A stretch of 64,000 nt of DNA from Bacillus sp. DTU_2020_1000418_1_SI_GHA_SEK_038 (GTDB lineage Bacteria > Bacillota > Bacilli > Bacillales > Cytobacillaceae): NCBI RefSeq assembly GCF_032341175.1, contig NZ_CP135435.1:558001-622000 (forward strand), read 5' to 3'. Below the pieces are notes generated by a model. That model did not search any database. It was not told the DNA's origin and was given only the letters and a program-made list of their open reading frames with translations. The position numbers and the translations under genes are program-made. Of the stretch, positions 33,962-45,572 are shown piece after piece; position 1 is the first letter of the stretch; each line of letters begins with the position of its first letter.

Positions 33962-35704
33962 GTGCTGGAACAGAGATTTCGTTGGAAAAACAAGCATTTG
34001 CGTGACCATGTTTCAGTATTAGATGGAAAATTGTCACCGACAATACTACTTAAAAATGCACGATATCTAAATCAGGCATTCCGTAAATGGATGACAGCAA
34101 ACATTTGGATTTATAATGATCGCATCGTCTATGTGGGGGAGAGGCTTCCCGAGAAATTAGACGAATGCGAAATCATGGATTGTGAAGGTTTAATACTCGT
34201 TCCAGGATACATTGAACCCCATTCCCATCCGTTTCAATTATATAATCCCCATTCATTTGCCAGCTATGCATCTCAATTCGGGACAACAACCTTGATTAAT
34301 GACAATATGGTTCTCGCTTTGCAATTAGATAAAAGTAAGGCGTTTTCCTTTATTGAGGATATGAATCATTTGCCGACATCGATGTATTGGTGGTGCAGAT
34401 TTGATGCACAAACAGAAATACAAAATGAAGAAACGATATTCTCACATACCAATATTAAATCATGGCTTGAACATGATGCTGTTTTGCAAGGCGGGGAATT
34501 GACTGGCTGGCCGAAGCTATTAGACGGTGATGATTTAATTCTTCATTGGATACAGGAAACGAAGAGGAAAGGAAAGAAAATTGAAGGACACTTCCCTGGG
34601 GCATCAGAGAAGACGTTGGCAAAGCTTATGCTGCTTGGAACCGATTGTGATCATGAAGCGATGACAGGAAAAGATGTTTACAATCGTTTAATGCAAGGCT
34701 ATACAGTTTCTCTCAGATATTCATCGATCCGCCCAGATTTACCTGTATTATTGGATGAAATGCATGAGCTAGGCATCAATCATTATGATCAAATAATATT
34801 TACAACGGATGGATCCTCTCCTGCTTTTTACGAACAGGGCATCATTGATCAGATGATACGAATAGCTATTGAAAAGGGAGTCCCGATCATGGACGCCTAT
34901 AATATGGGAACGATAAATATTGCACGTCACTACAATATTGAACATTTGCATGGGAACATCGCAACTGGGAGAATCGCCAATATTAATTTCCTCACAGAAG
35001 AGACAAACCCCACTCCTGTTTCTGTTTTGGCAAAAGGAAAGTGGGTCAAGAAGAATGGGGAGCCGTTGGATGCTTATGAGTCAATAGATTGGGAAGATAA
35101 AGGCTATAAGCCTTTACAAATAGATTGGAATCTTGATTCCGATGATTTACAATATTCCATGCCGTTTGGAATCAATATGGAGAATACAGTCATTATGAAG
35201 CCATACTCCATCTCTATCGATATTTCGGCTGATGAGTTATCCTCTTCTCATGATGAATGTTTTTTCATGCTAGTTGATAAACATGGGAAATGGAGAATTA
35301 ACACACTGATAAAAGGGTTTGCAACTAATTTAGATGGGTTTGCCAGTTCATTTTCCAATACAGGAGACTTTATCCTGATTGGAAAAAGTAAGCAGGATAT
35401 GATCAACGCCTTTGATCGAATGAAAGAGATCGGCGGGGGGATTACAGTTTCGGAACAGGGACAAATTGTTCAAGAGATTCCCTTAAATATTATGGGCGTT
35501 ATGTCCAGTGAAAGGGTTGAAAGTATTATTGAAAAAGAGAATCAGCTCCGCAGTTATTTAAGTGAAAAGGGCTATAAGCACGAAGATCCTATTTATTCTC
35601 TTCTTTTCTTTTCTTCAACCCATTTGCCATATATTAGGGTAACACAACAAGGAATATTTGATGTAATTAACAAAACAGTACTCTTTCCAACGATAATGCG
35701 TTAA
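33962..35704 (+). CDS. yerA: Adenine deaminase-like amidohydrolase
   Basis: 580 residues. GTG start behind GGGGAGGGGAG. Amidohydrolase fold with the metal motif GYIEPHSHP, EGHFPGA, DCDHEAMTG and FTTDGSSP. It is closest in memory to B. subtilis YerA, annotated as putative adenine deaminase and lying at the same place after purD. If active it turns adenine into hypoxanthine, feeding salvage together with pbuG. The C-terminal 200 residues are typical of the Ade family. Experimental activity of YerA-type proteins is not certain. Confidence 0.9.
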   Translation: MLEQRFRWKNKHLRDHVSVLDGKLSPTILLKNARYLNQAFRKWMTANIWIYNDRIVYVGERLPEKLDECEIMDCEGLILVPGYIEPHSHPFQLYNPHSFASYASQFGTTTLINDNMVLALQLDKSKAFSFIEDMNHLPTSMYWWCRFDAQTEIQNEETIFSHTNIKSWLEHDAVLQGGELTGWPKLLDGDDLILHWIQETKRKGKKIEGHFPGASEKTLAKLMLLGTDCDHEAMTGKDVYNRLMQGYTVSLRYSSIRPDLPVLLDEMHELGINHYDQIIFTTDGSSPAFYEQGIIDQMIRIAIEKGVPIMDAYNMGTINIARHYNIEHLHGNIATGRIANINFLTEETNPTPVSVLAKGKWVKKNGEPLDAYESIDWEDKGYKPLQIDWNLDSDDLQYSMPFGINMENTVIMKPYSISIDISADELSSSHDECFFMLVDKHGKWRINTLIKGFATNLDGFASSFSNTGDFILIGKSKQDMINAFDRMKEIGGGITVSEQGQIVQEIPLNIMGVMSSERVESIIEKENQLRSYLSEKGYKHEDPIYSLLFFSSTHLPYIRVTQQGIFDVINKTVLFPTIMR

Positions 35705-35854
35705 AATGTAAAAGCGGAATAGTAGTTAATTATATATTGTAATCTGCATCTAGACTAACAGAACCAGAGTACCAAAGTATATTGAAATATCCTAACTCAC
35801 TTCGTAAAAAATGATCGAGGCAAAAATCTTTTTAAATCTTACAGGGGTGTCTTC

Positions 35855-36916
35855 ATGTCAAAACAATGGTTGGCTGCTTTTGCAGTAGTAATGCTGATAG
35901 TTTCAGGATGCAGTAAAAATGATAAAACGATCGTAAAGAACGAAGAAAATGATAGTGTAGAAACGGCAGGGGAGAAAGAGCAAGTCACCGAGGAGGAGGA
36001 TTTTCCTTACCAATTTCCATTAACAGGTATTGGGTCTCGAGAACAGGTGGAAATGAGAGCAATAGCGGTCATGATCAATAACCACCCTCAAGCTCGTCCT
36101 CAATCAGGTCTTGGTCAGGCTGACATAGTCTATGAACTGCTTGCAGAAGGGGATGTTACGAGATTTCTTGCAATTTTTCAAAGCGAACAGCCAGAGGAAA
36201 TTGGACCTATAAGAAGTGCAAGAGATTATTATATTGAATTGGCAAAAGGCTATGATAGTCTATATGTTGCTCATGGATATAGCCCAGATGCGAAAACGTT
36301 GATTGATAGAGGATATGTCGATAACTTAAACGGAATGAACTATGATGGGACGCTTTTCTATCGTTCCACTGACCGAAAAGCTCCGCATAACTCTTATTCT
36401 TCCTTTGAGAATTTCTTAAAGGGTGCTGAATTAAGAAATTATGACATGGAAAAAGCTCCTGCAGCGCTTACTTTTCTTGATAAACAAGAGATAGAAGCGT
36501 TAAACGGAGAAGAAGCCAAATCAGCTATGGTTTCTTATTTTAACAGCAAGCTCTTTAATTCAATCTATGAATATGATGAAACTCTTGAAAAGTATAAGCG
36601 GTATTCTAATGGTGAATTAACCGAAGATCAACAAACTGGCGAACCGGTGCTTATAGATAATATTTTCATCGTAGAAACAGAGCACAAGGTCATTGATTCT
36701 GCCGGTCGGAGATCTATCAACCTTATATCTGGAGGTAGAGGGTACTTGCTGCAGAAAGGACAATGGAAAGAGGTTGAGTGGCAAAGTATTGATGGGAAAA
36801 TCCTGCCAATGCTGAATGGACAAATGGTCGGGCTTGTCCCAGGGAAAACATGGATTAATGTTATTCCTTCCAACCCAGGCTTGGAGCAAACTGTTTCTTT
36901 TGATGTAAAGGAATAG
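35855..36916 (+). CDS. yerB: DUF3048 lipoprotein
   Basis: 353 residues. The signal peptide ends in a lipobox IVSGC, followed by an acidic linker. The DUF3048 body has RAIAVMINNHPQARPQSGLG and PIRSARDYYIELA, then VAHGYSPDAK. In B. subtilis yerB sits between yerA and yerC. Surface-anchored; role unknown. Confidence 0.92.
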   Translation: MSKQWLAAFAVVMLIVSGCSKNDKTIVKNEENDSVETAGEKEQVTEEEDFPYQFPLTGIGSREQVEMRAIAVMINNHPQARPQSGLGQADIVYELLAEGDVTRFLAIFQSEQPEEIGPIRSARDYYIELAKGYDSLYVAHGYSPDAKTLIDRGYVDNLNGMNYDGTLFYRSTDRKAPHNSYSSFENFLKGAELRNYDMEKAPAALTFLDKQEIEALNGEEAKSAMVSYFNSKLFNSIYEYDETLEKYKRYSNGELTEDQQTGEPVLIDNIFIVETEHKVIDSAGRRSINLISGGRGYLLQKGQWKEVEWQSIDGKILPMLNGQMVGLVPGKTWINVIPSNPGLEQTVSFDVKE

Positions 36917-36943
36917 ATTATATATTTAAAGGGGTATGAGCAT

Positions 36944-37249
36944 ATGCAAATTGATAAATTAAGAGGAAAAGAGCTGGATCAGTTATTTAAATCGATTTTA
37001 TCATTAAAAGATTTAGAAGAATGCTATCGTTTTTTTGATGATCTATGCACGGTTAATGAGATTCAATCTTTAGCCCAGCGTCTTGAAGTTGCCCGTATGC
37101 TTACAGAAGGAAAAACATATCATAAGATCGAGACCGAAACAGGTGCCAGTACCGCAACCATATCTCGTGTCAAACGCTGCCTCAATTATGGAAATGATGC
37201 TTATGAGATGGCTTTAGAGCGAATTAAGGAAGACGAATCTATTAAATAA
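36944..37249 (+). CDS. yerC: TrpR-like DNA-binding protein YerC/YecD
   Basis: 101 residues with the TrpR-superfamily helix-turn-helix: EIQSLAQRLEVARMLTEGKT, then TGASTATISRVKRCLNYG. Starts 27 bases after yerB behind AGGGGT. Regulatory target unknown. Followed by a strong terminator. Confidence 0.94.
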   Translation: MQIDKLRGKELDQLFKSILSLKDLEECYRFFDDLCTVNEIQSLAQRLEVARMLTEGKTYHKIETETGASTATISRVKRCLNYGNDAYEMALERIKEDESIK

Positions 37250-37267
37250 TAATATATTCCATACATG

Positions 37268-37300
37268 AAAAGCCGCGGGTTTTGATCCCTGCGGCTTTTT
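37268..37300 (+). terminator. Rho-independent terminator after yerC
   Basis: AAAAGCCGCGGG (37268-37279) and CCTGCGGCTTTTT (37288-37300), one mismatch, ending in a T run. Confidence 0.93.
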
Positions 37301-37339
37301 GGGGTTTAGGATTTTATTGTGCAGGTCCCCGACATTTAG

Positions 37340-37662
37340 TGTCCTTTAAAACTAAGTTAAAGGACATACCTTGGTGGCTTCCTCCAATCTGTGTCCTTTA
37401 AAACCAAGTTAAAGGACAGACATTGGTGTTTTCACTCATTCTGTGTCCTTTAAAACCAAGTTAAAGGACATACTTTGGTGTTTTCACTCATTCTGTGTCC
37501 TTTAAAACTAAGTTAAAGGACATACTTTGGTGTTTTCACTCATTCTGTGTCCTTTAAAACCAAGTTAAAGGACATACTTTGGTGTTTTCACCCATTCTGT
37601 GTCCTTTAAAACTAAGTTAAAGGACAGACATTGGTGATTTCCTCCATTTAGTGTCCTTTAAG
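37340..37662. repeat. Intergenic array, exact 52-bp period, six units plus a partial (family C)
   Basis: TGTCC starts at 37340, 37392, 37444, 37496, 37548, 37600 and 37652, every step exactly 52. Each unit opens with TGTCCTTTAA-AACCAAG-TTAAAGGACA, a perfect 10-bp dyad, followed by GTG-TTTT-CAC (in most units). Units are nearly identical, so they were copied recently or are kept alike. No coding frame fits. Confidence 0.96.
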
Positions 37663-37750
37663 CTTTTATTGTTTTTTAAAATTATTGGGAAGCGTAAACA
37701 TTTTTGGATTTTTGTTGTTTCGCGCTTTACTTTTTGATTTATTTCACTAA

Positions 37751-37759
37751 TGATATAAT
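37751..37759 (+). promoter_or_regulatory. Extended -10 promoter for pcrB
   Basis: TGATATAAT is an extended -10 (TG-N-TATAAT) 36 bases before the pcrB start. The -35 region is only T-rich. Confidence 0.6.
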
Positions 37760-37794
37760 GTTGAAATGGAATGATAGAATGGGGGAAAGTATGG

Positions 37795-38478
37795 ATGTAT
37801 GATGTTCGCGAGTGGCGCCATGTGTTTAAGCTCGATCCAGATAAATATATTTCTGACGAGGATTTAGAAAAGATTTGCGAGTCAGGTACCGATGCACTTA
37901 TTGTAGGTGGAACGGATGGAATCACATTAGATAAGGTATTGGACCTAATGGCTCGTATTCGCCGATATACGGTTCCGTGTGCGCTGGAGGTATCCTCTAT
38001 TGAAGCGATTACACCTGGATTTGATTTATATTTTATTCCAACGGTTTTGAACAGCAATGAGACAAAGTGGATTTCGGGACTTCACCATGAAGCCGTGAAA
38101 GAGTATGGAGAAATTATGAACTGGGATGAAATATTCGTGCAAGGTTATTGTATTCTTAATGAGGAATGCAAAGCAGCAAAGCTGACAAATGCAAATACCG
38201 GTTTAACTAATGAAGATGTTAAGGCTTATGCCATTATGGCAGAAAAAATGTTCCATCTCCCTATCTTTTACCTAGAATATAGCGGGAAATATGGAGATCC
38301 CAAGCTGCTGTCAGAGGTTAGGAAAACTCTTGAAAATACAACCTTGTTCTATGGCGGTGGAATAGAAACAGCTGAGCAGGCTCTTGAGATGAGTACTTTT
38401 GCAAATGTAATAGTAGTTGGAAATGTTATTTATACGGATATTCATGCTGCTTTGGATACAGTTAAAGCTGTACGTTAA
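37795..38478 (+). CDS. pcrB: Heptaprenylglyceryl phosphate synthase
   Basis: 227 residues, (beta-alpha)8 barrel that joins heptaprenyl diphosphate to glycerol-1-phosphate. Motifs: [48 protein letters not shown] and VVGNVIY. ATG 37795 is preferred: GGGGG is 9 bases upstream and the product begins MYDVREW like B. subtilis PcrB. Upstream of pcrA as in other Bacillaceae. Confidence 0.95.
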   Translation: MYDVREWRHVFKLDPDKYISDEDLEKICESGTDALIVGGTDGITLDKVLDLMARIRRYTVPCALEVSSIEAITPGFDLYFIPTVLNSNETKWISGLHHEAVKEYGEIMNWDEIFVQGYCILNEECKAAKLTNANTGLTNEDVKAYAIMAEKMFHLPIFYLEYSGKYGDPKLLSEVRKTLENTTLFYGGGIETAEQALEMSTFANVIVVGNVIYTDIHAALDTVKAVR

Positions 38479-38546
38479 CAGTTGAATGGCATAAGATAAT
38501 GAGTTAATATTAGAAATAGAACATACGTTTGGCGGTGAGTAAAGAA

Positions 38547-39228
38547 ATGAATTTTTTAACAGATAAGCTTTTAAAGGGGTTAAATCCTGAACAGCAAAAT
38601 GCCGTAAAGGCAACAGATGGGCCCCTATTAATTATGGCAGGTGCCGGCAGTGGCAAGACAAGAGTGTTAACACACCGCATTGGCTATTTAATGGTAGAAA
38701 AGGGAGTAAATCCTTATAATATTTTGGCTATTACCTTCACGAATAAAGCCGCACGAGAGATGCGTGAGAGGATTCAGAAAATGATGGGCGGAGCGGCTGA
38801 TGAGATTTGGATCTCGACCTTTCACTCGATGTGTGTGCGGATATTAAGAAGAGATATTGACCGCATTGGGTATAACCGGAATTTTACCATTCTGGATACA
38901 ACCGATCAGCAGTCCGTTATTAAAGGGATTTTAAAGGATAAAAACCTCGATCCGAAGAAATTTGATCCGCGTGCCATCCTTGGTTCCATTAGCTCGGCAA
39001 AGAATGAACTAACAACACCCGAGGAATTTTCAAAAACAACTGGCGACTATTATCAGCAGGTTGTAAGTGATGTTTATTCAGAATATCAAAAGAGACTCAG
39101 AAGAAACCAAGCACTAGATTTCGATGATCTCATTATGATAACCATTCAGCTTTTCCAGCGTGTACCGGATGTTCTGGAATATTACCAACGAAAATTCCAG
39201 TACATACATGTCGATGAGTATCAGGATA
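38547..39228 (+). CDS. pcrA: ATP-dependent DNA helicase PcrA, exon 1
   Basis: The N-terminal 227 codons of PcrA. It contains Walker [22 protein letters not shown] and [12 protein letters not shown], and ends inside motif II (HVDEYQD) after the first base of the next Thr codon. ATG 38547 has GGTGAG 7 bases upstream. A group II intron follows at 39229. Read through without splicing, the frame stops 17 bases into the intron after Ser-Ala-Thr-Arg-Cys. Joining to 41932 restores the normal sequence DEYQDTNRAQY and a 742-residue helicase. PcrA is essential in B. subtilis, so splicing must work. Confidence 0.95.
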
Positions 39229-39956
39229 GTGCGACACGTTGCTAACTGAAAAGGTTAGCCACTAGAATAATTTCTAGGAGAACTAAGAATCTGATGAGTC
39301 GAATGATGGGGTAACGCCCTGAAAGGCTCGCCTAATCCTCCGAATAGCGTTCGGGCGGTGCAAAACGTCTGAGGGTTATAAGCTCGGTGAAGTCGGTTGA
39401 AGGTCATCCTAACGTGAAAGTCGAGGAAAGCTCTCTGGAGGCAGGGGGTATGGCTAATAGACCGGGGTTCTACAAAATACCTATGATGAGAAATTAGATG
39501 TAACAACCATCTATTGACGAAATTCCGAATGTACGGCTCTAGAGGTATAACTATTCGAAAGGATAGTCCGCCACGCGCGGGTTAGTGGGGTAAAGTAAGA
39601 TTTGTCTTTATGAAATACCTTATGGTGTTAAAGGCACCATCCAGCTAACAGGGCTAGAGGAATCATCTAAGGGTATATGAATAGATAGGATTCTTGGAAC
39701 GTGGTAAGCCGATAACGTGGAGAGTTTGCACTCTATGAAGCGGTGTTAGGAAAGCATTAATTGTATAACTAACTTTATATCGGTGAAGGTAGTGGCACAG
39801 TACCGGTGAAGCTGTGATAACAAGCAGTGGAGGGATAGCCACTAGTCAACTAATAGAAGACGGACATTTAACACACAGAAATCAGGTTCGAGTATGACTA
39901 AGAGAAGTGAAAGCTGAAATTTACAAATCGCTAGGATTTGTAAATGAGGTGAGTAA

Positions 39957-41837
39957 TTGACTGATACCAAAATGAAACCGAAGAAGTTGAAACGGCAAAA
40001 GCTGAGGAATAATGAGTATTACAACACGCAAGATATTTTTGATTCTCTTTACAAGAAAAGCACTGAAGGGAAAATCTTTAACAACCTATATGAAATGGTA
40101 GTACATCCGGCCAATATTAAACTTGCTTTTCGAAACATCAAGAAAAATCTAGGCAGCAAAACGGCAGGAGTAAACAAAAATACCATTTTCGAAGTAGGTC
40201 TTAGAAGTTCTGAAACACTTGTAAAGTATGTTAAAAATAGACTTGAGGATTATAAACCTCATAAGGTTAGACGTAAGGAAATTCCTAAACCTAATGGTGG
40301 AGTTAGACCGCTCGGAATACCAACAATCGAAGATAGACTTATACAGCAGTGTCTTAAACAGGTGCTAGAGCCTATATGCGAAGCTAAGTTTCACAAACAT
40401 AGTTACGGTTTCCGCCCTAATCGCGGAACACTGCACGCATTTTCAAGAGCGGTCACACTAGCTAATAAAAACAAACTACATTATGTTGTAGATGTTGATA
40501 TTAAAGGCTTCTTTGATAACGTTGACCACGGGAAACTGCTTAAACAACTCTGGTCATTAGGGATAAGGGATAAACGAATACTTTCGATAATTAGTAAACT
40601 GCTCAAAGCTGAAATAAAAGGATTTGGAAAACCGACAAAAGGGACTCCGCAGGGTGGAATTATATCACCACTTCTTTCAAACGTAGTTTTAAATGAATTT
40701 GATTGGTGGATTAGCAATCAATGGGAAACGTTTGTAACGAAAAGAAATTACACAAGACAACGTATAATTAGCGGAAAAATGAGGGTTGACCAATCAGCAA
40801 AATATCGAAGTTTAAGAGATCATTCCGATCTAAAAGAAATGTTTATCGTTCGATACGCAGACGACTTCAAGATATTTTGTCGGGATCATCAAATCGCCTT
40901 TACAGTATTTGAAGCAGTAAAGAAATGGCTAAAAGAAAGATTAGGTTTAGAAATTAGTCACGAAAAATCGAAAGTAGTAAACCTTCGGAAAAACTATTCT
41001 GAGTTCCTTGGGTTCAAATTCAAGGTAATTCCAAAAGGGAAAAAGCGTGTTGTAAAATCGCATATGTCGGATAAAGCCAAACGAAAAACAGTTGATAAAA
41101 TTAAGACCAAGTTAGAGAGTATCCGCAGGCATCAAAAAAGAGCCGAGGTTACAAAGTTTAACTCTACAATACTTGGCTCTCACAACTACTATCGACAGGC
41201 TACCGAAGCGGTTAAAGATTTCAGTGAAATTGCTTACTCAGTCAAACGAATCCTGTACAACAAATTAAAAAAGGTCAGAAGCAAAAATGGTGTAATAACG
41301 AAATACTACCAGATTGCTTATAAAGATTATCTTGGTAAGAAGAAAATCTTTGCTTGTGGATTAGCTCTGTTTCCAATAGATGGAGTTAAACATAAGAAAC
41401 CAATCAACTTCACTCAAGAAAAAAACAGTTATACTGCAGAAGGAAGAGCCTTGATTCATAATAATCAAGAAGCCGTACCATCCTTTATGGTTCACTACCT
41501 TATGGAAAATCCAATTAAGTCTGAGAGTATGGAGTACAATGATAATCGCTTATCGAAGTACATCGCACAACATGGGAAATGTGGAATAACAGGTAATGAA
41601 TTAGAGATTGGCGATATGGAACTTCATCATAAGAAACCAAAATCAAAAGGTGGAACAGACTCTTTTCAAAATTTGTTGTTCATCACAAAAGATGTTCACA
41701 AATTAATACATGCAGTCAATCACAAAACCATTAAGAAGTATCTATCAATACTAAATCTTTATGAGGAAAAACTGAGTAAAGTTAACGACCTTCGAAAACG
41801 TGTTGGGAACTGTGTAATTGAAAATGTGACGAGCTAG
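39957..41837 (+). CDS. ltrA: Group II intron reverse transcriptase/maturase with HNH endonuclease
   Basis: 626 residues from TTG 39957 (GAGGTGAG 3-4 bases upstream; ATG 39972 is an alternative). Reverse transcriptase blocks include IPKPNGGVRPLGIPTIEDR, HSYGFRPNRG, DIKGFFDNVDH, GTPQGGIISPLLSN and the catalytic FIVRYADDF. A maturase (X) region follows, and the C-terminus is an HNH endonuclease: CGITG, then MELHHKKPKSKGGTDSFQNL. It helps splicing and drives retrohoming. All domains appear intact. Confidence 0.96.
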   Translation: MTDTKMKPKKLKRQKLRNNEYYNTQDIFDSLYKKSTEGKIFNNLYEMVVHPANIKLAFRNIKKNLGSKTAGVNKNTIFEVGLRSSETLVKYVKNRLEDYKPHKVRRKEIPKPNGGVRPLGIPTIEDRLIQQCLKQVLEPICEAKFHKHSYGFRPNRGTLHAFSRAVTLANKNKLHYVVDVDIKGFFDNVDHGKLLKQLWSLGIRDKRILSIISKLLKAEIKGFGKPTKGTPQGGIISPLLSNVVLNEFDWWISNQWETFVTKRNYTRQRIISGKMRVDQSAKYRSLRDHSDLKEMFIVRYADDFKIFCRDHQIAFTVFEAVKKWLKERLGLEISHEKSKVVNLRKNYSEFLGFKFKVIPKGKKRVVKSHMSDKAKRKTVDKIKTKLESIRRHQKRAEVTKFNSTILGSHNYYRQATEAVKDFSEIAYSVKRILYNKLKKVRSKNGVITKYYQIAYKDYLGKKKIFACGLALFPIDGVKHKKPINFTQEKNSYTAEGRALIHNNQEAVPSFMVHYLMENPIKSESMEYNDNRLSKYIAQHGKCGITGNELEIGDMELHHKKPKSKGGTDSFQNLLFITKDVHKLIHAVNHKTIKKYLSILNLYEEKLSKVNDLRKRVGNCVIENVTS

Positions 41838-41848
41838 TAGTTGATGGG

Positions 41849-41882
41849 GCGCCGTATGAGGTGAAAGTCTCACGTACGGTGC
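41849..41882 (+). ncRNA. Group II intron domain V
   Basis: A 34-base hairpin: GCGCCGTATGAGG, GTGAAAGTC (with the GAAA tetraloop) and TCACGTACGGTGC. The size, tetraloop and two-base bulge are diagnostic of domain V, the catalytic core. Domain VI follows at about 41887-41928. Confidence 0.93.
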
Positions 41883-41931
41883 TAAGCGGGGGAAAAGACG
41901 GAGATGACTTCAAACTCTTACCTATCGCAAC

Positions 41932-43478
41932 CAAACCGAGCTCAATATATGCTCGTAAAGCTTTTAGCAGCAAGGTTTAGAAATCTATGTGTTGTAGGTG
42001 ACTCGGACCAGTCTATTTACCGCTGGCGCGGGGCTGATATAGCCAATATCCTTTCCTTTGAAAAAGATTATCCAAATGCTAAAGTGATTCTCCTTGAGCA
42101 AAATTACCGATCCACGAAAAGAATTCTTCTTGCAGCCAACCAAGTGATCTCAAGAAATATGAATCGAAAGCCGAAAAATCTTTGGACAGAAAATCCTGAG
42201 GGAAATAAGATTTTTTATTTTCGGGCAGATAGTGAGCAAGGGGAGGCACAATTTGTTGTTGGCAAAATAAAAGAACTAACGAAAGACGGAAATCGGAATT
42301 TATCGGATATTGCCATTTTATATCGCACGAATGCACAATCCCGTGTAATGGAGGAAGTTCTTTTAAAATCAAACATCGAATACTCCATCGTTGGAGGAAT
42401 TAAGTTCTACGATCGCAAGGAAATTAAAGATATTCTTGCCTATTTAAGACTTATCGCAAACCCTAGTGACGATATAAGCCTGCAAAGAATTATTAATGTT
42501 CCAAAACGCGGAATAGGTTCTGGAACAATTGATAAGATTGCTAACTTTGCATTGCTGCACGAGATGACGATGTTTGAAGCTTTGCAATCTGTTGAACTAA
42601 TCGGTTTAAGTCCGAAGATTACAAAGGCGGCAGCAGAATTTAGGGATTTAATAAATAACTATACGCAAATGCAGGAATACCTTTCTGTTACGGAATTAGT
42701 AGAAGAATTGCTGGAGAAATCAGGTTATCGGGAGATGCTGATAGCTGAAAAATCACTAGAAGCCCAAAGCCGGATTGAAAACCTGGATGAATTTCTATCT
42801 GTAACGAAAAGCTTTGAAGAGGCAAGCGAAGATAAAAGCTTAGTTGCCTTTCTAACGGATTTGGCGTTAGTTGCTGATATTGATAAGCTAGATGAAGATG
42901 GAGAAAAGGCGGATGCTGTTGTTTTAATGACTCTTCACTCGTCAAAAGGTCTTGAGTTCCCTACTGTCTTTTTAATTGGTCTGGAGGAAGGGGTTTTCCC
43001 TCACAGCCGATCACTAATGGAAGAGGCAGAAATGGAGGAAGAACGCAGGCTGGCGTACGTTGGAATAACAAGGGCTGAGCAAGAGTTATTTTTGACCAAT
43101 GCCCAATTGAGAACATTATTTGGCCGTACGAATATGAACCCGCCATCTCGCTTTATTAGAGAAATACCTGAGGATTTGCTAGATGGACTTCAGCCGGTAA
43201 AAAGATCAGCTTCGCCTTTTGGAGGCACAGCGTTTGGATCTTCATCCGAGGGAAGGCCTATGCCTAGAAAGCCAGTGATTCGTCCAGCCATGAATGTAAC
43301 AGGCGGGGATGAATTAGGCTGGAAGGTTGGCGACAAAGCGGTGCATGGCAAATGGGGTACGGGTACCGTTGTTAGTGTGAAGGGCGAAGGAGAAGGAATT
43401 GAATTGGATATTGCCTTCCCAAAACCAATCGGAATTAAACGTTTATTGGCTAAGTTTGCGCCGATAACTAAGGGATAG
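41932..43478 (+). CDS. pcrA: ATP-dependent DNA helicase PcrA, exon 2
   Basis: The remaining 515 codons. It starts with the last two bases of the split Thr codon, then [15 protein letters not shown]. Motif [18 protein letters not shown], motif [14 protein letters not shown], motif [13 protein letters not shown] and motif [14 protein letters not shown] are all present. The C-terminal Tudor-like RNA-polymerase-binding tail [20 protein letters not shown] is intact. Followed 49 bases later by ligA. Confidence 0.95.
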
Positions 43479-43527
43479 CATCTTTTTTTAGTAGCAGCGA
43501 GTTTTTTCTAAGATAGGGGTTGAATGA

Positions 43528-45534
<2,007 letters not shown>

Positions 45535-45572
45535 ATTTTCTAAAGACTAAAGGTAAGAGAGTGGGAAATTCC

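Larger units (their letters stand above)
39229..41931 (+). mobile_element. Complete group II intron in pcrA, with intron-encoded protein
   Basis: 2703 bases in the sense orientation. The 5' end is GTGCG, the group II consensus. The 3' part has a 34-base domain V (41849-41882) followed by a domain VI-like stem and the end CGCAAC. Precise removal joins GAT-A to CA-AAC and restores Asp-Thr-Asn of the helicase. Non-coding bases 39229-39956 would fold into domains I-III and part of IV. The intron looks intact and probably mobile. Confidence 0.95.

Noticed and set aside
37340..37662. CRISPR array
   Set aside because: The whole 52-bp unit is repeated, with no unique spacers, and there are no cas genes in the window.
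39229..41931. pcrA as a frameshifted pseudogene
   Set aside because: The break is precisely explained by a complete group II intron; removing it restores the conserved motif and full length.
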